From assembly GCA_021800645.1 (NCBI GenBank), contig JAJYYT010000098.1:1-7394 (forward strand): 7,394 nucleotides of DNA. The letters run 5' to 3'. Positions 1-3,277 of the stretch are shown piece by piece (the stretch's first letter is position 1; every line of letters starts with the position of its first letter). Source of the DNA: Actinomycetes bacterium. GTDB taxonomy: Bacteria; Actinomycetota; Acidimicrobiia; Acidimicrobiales; RAAP-2. A program made the position numbers and the translations under genes. The notes beneath the pieces were generated by a model, which was given only the letters and a program-made list of their open reading frames with translations, made no database searches and was not told where the DNA came from.

Positions 1-1
1 G

Positions 2-802
2 GAGCCGCCGGGACCGGCCCCGCTGCTCCAGCTAGACAACGTGGTGGTGGCCCCCCATCTCGGGGCTTCCACCGAGGAGGCGCAGGACAAGGCCGGGGTC
101 ACGATCGCCGAGCAGGTGCTGCTCGCGCTCGCCGGGGACTTCGTCCCGTTCGCCGTGAACCTCGCCGCCTCCGAGGTGTCCGACGCGGTGCGCCCGTTCA
201 TGCAGGTCGCCGAGCAGCTCGGGAGGTTCTTCGCGTGCCTGCACGAGCGCCTGCCCGATCGCCTCGAGGTCGAGTACCGCGGAGAGCTGGCGGGTCATGC
301 GACGGGCATCCTCACGCTCTGTGCGCTGAAGGGCCTCTTCGGCTCGACGGCGGAGGAGCCGGTCTCCTACGTGAACGCGCCCCAGGTCGCCGAGCGGCGC
401 GGCCTTTCCGTCGAGACCATCTCTGCCGCCTCGTCGCCGTTCTTCAAGAGCCTTGTCACCCTGCGGTCGGGCACCCACGCGGTCGCCGGCACGCTCGCGG
501 GCGCAGGTGTGCGCCCCGAGCCGCGCATCGTGATGGTCGACGACCACACCCTCGAGGTGCCGCCCGCCGACCACATGCTCGTCGTGCACAACGACGACCG
601 CCCCGGGATGATCGGCGTGGTCGGGATGGCGCTGGGGATCGCGGGGATCTCCATCTCCTCGATGGCGGTCGGGCCGAGCGCGGACGGTCACAGCGCGCTC
701 ATGGTGCTCTCGACCTCCGAGCCGGTGCCCCAGGACCTCGTCGAGCACCTCCGCGGGGGCGACGGCATCTTCGGGATCCACGCGGTGAGCCTCGCGTCCT
801 GA
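2..802 (+). CDS. serA: D-3-phosphoglycerate dehydrogenase, C-terminal part (5' end outside window)
   Basis: SerA oxidises 3-phosphoglycerate to 3-phosphohydroxypyruvate with NAD+, the first committed step of serine synthesis in the cytosol. The frame is open from base 2, so the gene starts upstream; 266 residues are visible. The first residues read EPPG..LLQLDNVVVAPHLGAST, the end of the catalytic domain, with the active-site His encoded at 56-58 in the PHLGAST motif. Its partner Arg/Glu and the NAD-binding fold lie off the window. A long intervening domain follows (about visible residues 60-190), typical of the long actinobacterial SerA with an allosteric substrate-binding domain. The last ~75 residues, starting near MLVVHNDDRPGMIG, are an ACT domain, the serine-sensing module. 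The stop is TGA at 800-802. Family assignment is secure; only the start is unknown. Confidence 0.95.
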   Translation, partial: EPPGPAPLLQLDNVVVAPHLGASTEEAQDKAGVTIAEQVLLALAGDFVPFAVNLAASEVSDAVRPFMQVAEQLGRFFACLHERLPDRLEVEYRGELAGHATGILTLCALKGLFGSTAEEPVSYVNAPQVAERRGLSVETISAASSPFFKSLVTLRSGTHAVAGTLAGAGVRPEPRIVMVDDHTLEVPPADHMLVVHNDDRPGMIGVVGMALGIAGISISSMAVGPSADGHSALMVLSTSEPVPQDLVEHLRGGDGIFGIHAVSLAS

Positions 803-834
803 GCGCCGGCTGCCCACCACACCCTGACGCCCTC

Positions 835-868
835 ACGCCGGCCACGCCCCCACGCCGGCCACGCCCCC
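835..868. repeat. 17-bp tandem repeat, two perfect copies
   Basis: Two identical 17-bp units (ACGCCGGCCACGCCCCC) lie head to tail at 835-851 and 852-868, just after the serA stop. The surrounding stretch, about 805-880, is rich in C and poor in G on the serA strand. A serA transcript reading through it would resemble a Rho-loading region. No hairpin followed by a T-run is visible after serA. Confidence 0.8.
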
Positions 869-876
869 ACGCTCCC

Positions 877-892
877 TCGACCTGCAGGTCGA
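877..892. repeat. 16-bp perfect palindrome
   Basis: TCGACCTGCAGGTCGA is perfectly self-complementary. It lies in the serA-HNH gap with no T-tract, so it is not a standard terminator. It could be an operator or a cruciform-forming site; nothing in the sequence decides which. Confidence 0.6.
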
Positions 893-910
893 AACTCCCG
901 CCGGCCGCGG

Positions 911-938
911 GCCGCCGGCCGCCGGTCGCCGGCCGCCG
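911..938. repeat. 7-bp tandem repeat, four units
   Basis: Four 7-bp units run head to tail: GCCGCCG at 911, 918 and 932, and the one-base variant GTCGCCG at 925. The stretch is almost only G and C. It adds to the simple-repeat content of the gap beside the left inverted repeat. Confidence 0.7.
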
Positions 939-954
939 GCACGCAACGCCCTTC

Positions 955-975
955 GGCGTCCGGGACGCCAACGAA
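955..975. repeat. Left inverted hairpin repeat flanking the HNH gene
   Basis: The 21-bp sequence GGCGTC-CG-GGACGCCAACGAA is the reverse complement of 2547-2567 with 19 of 21 positions matching (the 13-bp and 6-bp blocks are perfect; only the 2 bases between them differ). Each copy is also a local hairpin: here GGCGTCC pairs with GGACGCC. Together the two copies bracket the HNH gene in opposite orientation, as in a REP-like or miniature-element boundary. No target-site duplication is evident outside the copies. Confidence 0.6.
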
Positions 976-1042
976 TCGTTTGCGCCGTGGCGGCTCCCCT
1001 GACTCGTGCGGGAAGGCGACGGGAAGGCGCGGCGCGGCGCGA

Positions 1043-1077
1043 GGGGCGCTGGGCTGTGGGCTACGGGTGGGTGGGGG
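1043..1077 (+). other. G-quadruplex motif
   Basis: Six G-tracts of three or more (1043-1046, 1051-1053, 1058-1060, 1065-1067, 1069-1071, 1073-1077) are separated by loops of 4, 4, 4, 1 and 1 bases. This fits the canonical G3+N1-7 quadruplex pattern with spare tracts. Three further tracts follow at 1099-1102, 1108-1110 and 1112-1116. The motif lies just 3' of the HNH gene on its template strand, so HNH read-through RNA would be C-rich, while RNA reading through from serA would carry the G-tracts. Folding is inferred, not shown. Confidence 0.6.
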
Positions 1078-1126
1078 TTATCGCCGGCGGCGACAGGTGG
1101 GGTTTGCGGGTGGGGGCTATCGCCGG
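1069..1126. repeat. 19-bp direct repeat, two copies
   Basis: Copies at 1069-1087 and 1108-1126 are identical except for one T/C difference. Both run from a G-rich block into TATCGCCGG. The second copy ends 4 bases before the HNH stop codon (TAG read at 1132-1130), so the pair sits in the immediate 3' region of that gene. Confidence 0.65.
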
Positions 1127-1129
1127 GAG

Positions 1130-2419
1130 CTACGGCGGGTCGGCCGTGGACATCTCCGGCGCGGACGGGTGCGCCTCGGGTGGCCCCGATGCGGTGCTCC
1201 CTGATGCGGGGGCGGGCCGTCTCGGTGGCCCCGGACGCCGTGCCTTGGCCTTCTCGCCGAGCAGCCCGGCGCGCCGGTCGCGCTCGGTCTTCTCCTGGTG
1301 GCAGGGGTAGCAGAGGTCCTGAACGTTGTCGATCGACGTCCGCCCGTTGGCGGCGATCGGCTCGACGTGGTCGCGCTCGAGGCCAAAGGTCCTTTTGCAC
1401 GCAGCACAGGCCCTGCCGCTGAAGGCGGGCACGGGCCCCAGGTCCAAGGCGGTACGAAGCTCAGCTGTGTAGCGCCGGCCGAAGTGGCGGACCTTCAGGA
1501 CGTCTTTCCCGTCGTGGACGACAGCCTTCAAGAAGGCGTCTCGACCGAGCTCCTTTGCGACCTCGACGGGGATCGGCCCGCCCCCGAGGAGATGGCAGGG
1601 CTCACCTTCATGGGCGTGACCTCTCCGCCAGGCAAGGAGGTCACAGACGATCACGAGGTCGGTGCTCTGGCGACGAGTCGGCGCGTCAGCTCCGTTGGCG
1701 AAGGCGGCGATGAAGGCGTCTGCTGCGTAGGCCTCGAAGCGCTCAACAGGCCCGTGGCGTCTTGGCGCGTCACGAAGGCGAGCTGCCTCTCGTTCGATCC
1801 GGGTGACGAGCGGGATCCCGCTTTCAGGGGGAAGGGCGGCTTCGAGGCGCACCATCCCGAGCCCGTCTCGAAAGTGGCGGAACCAACGGGCTTGCACCTG
1901 GCGGCGATGGAGGTCTTCGACCGGGGTGCCAGACAGGCGCTTCTCTCGTGCGGCGTCGCGGAGCTGGCCCAGGTCCCCTGTGCGGGCGACGTGGAGGAGC
2001 GCCGCTTCTGCACCGGGCAGCTCCTTTGCTGCAGCGGTGATCTCCTTGGCCTGTGCCACCGAGACCTGCCCTTCCAACAGGGCGGCCTTGGTCTTTGGGT
2101 GCGACTCGAGGCTCTTTGCGAGCTCGAGCCCCTGGCGGGCCTCGCGCCCGGTCGTCCCTTTCTGACGGGCCATCCAGCGGGCCGGGTCGAAGACACCTTG
2201 TTGCTTGTGGGCCCCGCAGGCGACCGCCCTCGCCCCGGCCAGCAGCCGGGCGGCCGCACAGGCGTTCTCGGTGCGCGCGAGCTCTTCTGCGAGCGTTGCG
2301 GCGTCGGTGCCCGAGAGGCGAGCCGGATCGAACTCTGCGAGCTCACGGCGAAGCACCCCGATCGCCTCGAGGAGGCGGGTCGGCGCAACCGCTCCGGGGT
2401 CGTGGTCTCCCATGAGCAC
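1130..2419 (-). CDS. HNH endonuclease-like protein of the DUF222/13E12 repeat family
   Basis: The 429-residue product fits the usual 400-500 residues of this actinobacterial family. The N-terminal ~250 residues look like the helical DUF222 region. The C-terminal HNH domain is well preserved. It has zinc-type cysteines C338/C341 and C370/C373, the D350-H351 pair, N365 in SIDNVQDLC and the final H374, which together match the ββα-metal nuclease fold. The last ~45 residues are a basic, proline-rich disordered tail. The start is uncertain: GTG at 2419 or ATG at 2413 two codons later, with no clear ribosome-binding site for either. In Mycobacterium tuberculosis related genes form the REP13E12 repeats, which are linked with mobility and phage integration. 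The in vivo role is not established. Here the gene is intact and bracketed by inverted hairpin repeats, which suggests an inserted unit within an amino-acid biosynthesis locus. Confidence 0.9.
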   Translation of the reverse strand: MLMGDHDPGAVAPTRLLEAIGVLRRELAEFDPARLSGTDAATLAEELARTENACAAARLLAGARAVACGAHKQQGVFDPARWMARQKGTTGREARQGLELAKSLESHPKTKAALLEGQVSVAQAKEITAAAKELPGAEAALLHVARTGDLGQLRDAAREKRLSGTPVEDLHRRQVQARWFRHFRDGLGMVRLEAALPPESGIPLVTRIEREAARLRDAPRRHGPVERFEAYAADAFIAAFANGADAPTRRQSTDLVIVCDLLAWRRGHAHEGEPCHLLGGGPIPVEVAKELGRDAFLKAVVHDGKDVLKVRHFGRRYTAELRTALDLGPVPAFSGRACAACKRTFGLERDHVEPIAANGRTSIDNVQDLCYPCHQEKTERDRRAGLLGEKAKARRPGPPRRPAPASGSTASGPPEAHPSAPEMSTADPP

Positions 2420-2546
2420 ACGATGCCATGAGGGTGTATCACGCCTTGCGCGGGGAGCCTCCCGGCCCCGGTCACCCGGAGCGCTGGAGGGAGACGTGCG
2501 TGCCCGGCGCCACGACGACCGAGACGCCGCCGGCAGCGCTCGGCCG

Positions 2547-2567
2547 TTCGTTGGCGTCCTTGACGCC
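2547..2567. repeat. Right inverted hairpin repeat flanking the HNH gene
   Basis: TTCGTTGGCGTCC-TT-GACGCC is the inverted partner of 955-975 (19/21). It forms its own small hairpin, GGCGTC pairing with GACGCC around a 3-base loop. It lies 128 bp upstream of the HNH start. Outward of both copies lie GC-rich tandem repeats with similar GCGTGGCCGG words in inverted orientation, so the similarity may extend imperfectly beyond the 21 bp. Confidence 0.6.
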
Positions 2568-2575
2568 CGAGGCCG

Positions 2576-2699
2576 GGCGTGGCCGGTCGGCGTGGCCGGT
2601 CGGCGTGCCCGGTCGGCGTGCCCGGTCGGATTGGGTTGCCGGGTCGGCGTGCCGGGTCGGGGGTGCCGGGACGGCGGGGCCGGGACGGCGGGGCCGGGC
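2576..2699. repeat. 13-14 bp GC-rich tandem array
   Basis: Four near-identical 13-bp units start at 2576, 2589, 2602 and 2615 (GGCGTGGCCGGTC, then GGCGTGCCCGGTC). Degenerate units follow to 2658, and two units of type GGCGGGGCCGGGAC lie at 2673-2699. The array fills most of the gap between the HNH gene and the small membrane gene. Read from the minus strand it is the C-rich 3' region of the small gene. I see no gene in 2420-2718. Confidence 0.7.
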
Positions 2700-2718
2700 A
2701 GCGGGGGCGGCGCAGCGC

Positions 2719-2883
2719 TCAGGTCGCCGGGGCGGCGTCCGGGACGGGCTTGTGGACGACCGGGGGCCAGTGGTCAGGCGTGCCGTGCTGGTGCTGGCGT
2801 CGATCGGGCGGCGAAGCAAACCAGCGCCGGTAGAGCGCGGTGGCGACCAAGGCGACGAGGAGGAGCACGGCGAGCTTCTTCAC
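2719..2883 (-). CDS. Small single-pass membrane protein, function unknown
   Basis: The 54-residue product begins MKKLAVLLLVALVATALYRR (GTG start at 2883). This is a short basic N-terminus, one hydrophobic helix of about 14-15 residues, then the basic stop YRR. A ~32-residue polar tail rich in His, Pro and Asp follows, ending ...KPVPDAAPAT before TGA. The layout resembles the very short actinobacterial DLW-39-type membrane proteins (KK-hydrophobic-R-tail), but the DLW motif is not intact (DHW), so I give no name. An in-frame extension to 3177 exists. It would add seven VVPAGAP-type heptads before the helix, which is implausible for an inserted N-terminus, and a promoter-like TATTGT sits just upstream of 2883. 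The gene runs opposite to leuA and shares its upstream region. Confidence 0.5.
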   Translation of the reverse strand: MKKLAVLLLVALVATALYRRWFASPPDRRQHQHGTPDHWPPVVHKPVPDAAPAT

Positions 2884-2896
2884 TGCAGGGACAATA
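2884..2896 (-). promoter_or_regulatory. Candidate -10 box for a near-leaderless transcript of the small membrane gene
   Basis: On the minus strand TATTGT (2896-2891) matches the TANNNT -10 consensus. Six bases further gives a predicted +1 at A2884, one base before the GTG start at 2883. Leaderless or near-leaderless mRNAs are common in actinobacteria, and no ribosome-binding site is visible, which fits. No convincing -35 is present, because the upstream sequence is the 21-bp repeat array. Confidence 0.4.
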
Positions 2897-3043
2897 GAGG
2901 CTCCCGCCGGCACGACCGAGGCTCCCGCCGGCACGACCGGGGCTTTCGCCGGCACGACCGGGGCTCCCGCCGGCACGACCGAGGCTCCCGCCGGCACGAC
3001 CGGGGCTCCCGCCGGCACGACCGGGGCTTTCGCCGGCACGATC
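2897..3043. repeat. 21-bp tandem repeat array, seven units
   Basis: Seven contiguous 21-bp units start at 2897, 2918, 2939, 2960, 2981, 3002 and 3023. They differ only at unit position 2 (A/G), positions 8-9 (CC or TT) and one base in the last unit. The period is a multiple of three and no frame contains a stop, so heptapeptide repeats can be read in several frames (VVPAGAP/S on the minus strand; TEAPAGT on the plus). The array lies between the small membrane gene (14 bp from its start) and the leuA promoter. There are no spacers, so it is not CRISPR. Confidence 0.9.
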
Positions 3044-3055
3044 GGGAAGTCATCC

Positions 3056-3084
3056 TGACAGGAACCGGAGTTGACAGGAGCCGG
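3056..3084. repeat. Imperfect 13-bp direct repeat overlapping the leuA -35 region
   Basis: TGACAGGAACCGG (3056-3068) is followed with 16-bp period by TGACAGGAGCCGG (3072-3084), 12 of 13 positions matching. The second copy contains most of the TTGACA -35 hexamer. It could be a duplicated promoter half or a regulator site; no regulator is identifiable. Confidence 0.45.
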
Positions 3085-3106
3085 CGCTCCTGGGACCATT
3101 GCGCCG
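3071..3106 (+). promoter_or_regulatory. Promoter of the leuA leader transcript
   Basis: A perfect -35 TTGACA (3071-3076) is followed after 17 bp by GACCAT (3094-3099), a modest -10 with the important A2 and T6. Counting 6 more bases places +1 at 3106, exactly the G of the leader-peptide GTG. The leader mRNA would therefore be leaderless. The spacer contains a dyad AGGAGC-CGGC-GCTCCT (3076-3091), a possible operator. Confidence 0.6.
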
Positions 3107-3138
3107 TGCAATTCCTCGCGGAGCTGCTGCTGACCTAG
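3106..3138 (+). CDS. leuL: leuA leader peptide (leucine attenuator)
   Basis: The tiny frame GTG-CAA-TTC-CTC-GCG-GAG-CTG-CTG-CTG-ACC-TAG encodes MQFLAELLLT: 10 residues, four of them Leu, three in a row just before the stop. That is the hallmark of a leucine attenuation peptide, in which ribosome stalling at Leu codons senses charged tRNA-Leu. It lies at the predicted transcription start of a TTGACA promoter and upstream of a terminator hairpin (3167-3200) and leuA. Actinobacterial amino-acid leader peptides are often leaderless in this way. A much longer same-frame extension (to 2428) runs through the tandem repeats and is not credible. Confidence 0.75.
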   Translation: MQFLAELLLT

Positions 3139-3164
3139 GGGCGGGCGCCACATCGCGCTCGCTC
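3139..3164 (+). promoter_or_regulatory. Hairpin directly after the leader-peptide stop (pause or competing structure)
   Basis: Bases 3139-3147 (GGGCGGGCG) can pair with 3156-3164 (CGCTCGCTC): nine pairs including two G-U, with an 8-base loop. It starts within a base of the UAG stop, so a ribosome stalled on the Leu codons or resting at the stop would be expected to cover its 5' arm. In a classic attenuator this could be the pause hairpin. The antiterminator pairing is not clear: the best alternative I find is 3139-3144 with 3168-3173, and it has a mismatch. Confidence 0.4.
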
Positions 3165-3166
3165 GC

Positions 3167-3200
3167 ACCTCCTGCACCCCTCGGGCCAGGAGGTCTTTTC
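3167..3200 (+). terminator. Attenuator terminator upstream of leuA
   Basis: ACCTCCTG (3167-3174) pairs perfectly with CAGGAGGT (3187-3194) across a 12-base loop, and CTTTTC follows (3195-3200). This is an 8-bp stem plus short U-tract, as in a weak intrinsic terminator. It begins 29 bases after the leader-peptide stop and ends before the leuA coding region, the expected place for an attenuator. The 3' arm is also a perfect Shine-Dalgarno sequence, but no start codon lies within reach of it, so a terminator role is preferred. Confidence 0.65.
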
Positions 3201-3265
3201 GTTAAGGGGAGTCAAGGGGAGTCAAGGGGAGTCAAGGGCAGCGAAGGGGAGCGAACAGGAGCTGA
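3201..3265 (+). repeat. 10-bp tandem repeat in purine-rich leuA leader
   Basis: Decamers run head to tail: GTTAAGGGGA, GTCAAGGGGA twice, GTCAAGGGCA, GCGAAGGGGA, GCGAACAGGA, then an 11-base variant that merges into the leuA ribosome-binding site. The array opens an almost pure purine stretch on the plus strand that continues to the MPYHHY codon at 3350. Such RNA would be largely unstructured. The repeats also offer many partial Shine-Dalgarno words. Confidence 0.8.
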
Positions 3266-3267
3266 AC

Positions 3268-3272
3268 AGGAG
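3268..3272 (+). promoter_or_regulatory. Ribosome-binding site for leuA start at 3278
   Basis: AGGAG is separated by 5 bases (CGGAC) from the ATG at 3278. It is the best start context among the in-frame ATGs at 3278, 3293, 3329 and 3350, and the reason for choosing the most upstream one. Confidence 0.55.
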
Positions 3273-3277
3273 CGGAC

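Noticed and set aside
1298..2431. 377-residue plus-strand open frame opposite the HNH gene
   Set aside because: It is the mirror of the HNH gene in a GC-rich genome; it has no recognisable domain, while the minus strand has intact HNH motifs.
2897..3043. CRISPR array
   Set aside because: Units are contiguous, with no unique spacers, and no cas genes are in the window.
2840..3058. 72-residue plus-strand frame with TEAPAGT repeats (mucin-like)
   Set aside because: GTG start without a ribosome-binding site or promoter; the repeat is open in several frames simply because its period is 21 bp.
2428..3138. Long plus-strand frame ending at the leader-peptide stop
   Set aside because: It runs through three tandem arrays and gives repeated RGSRRHD. 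Only its last ten codons, after the predicted transcription start, make sense as the leader peptide.
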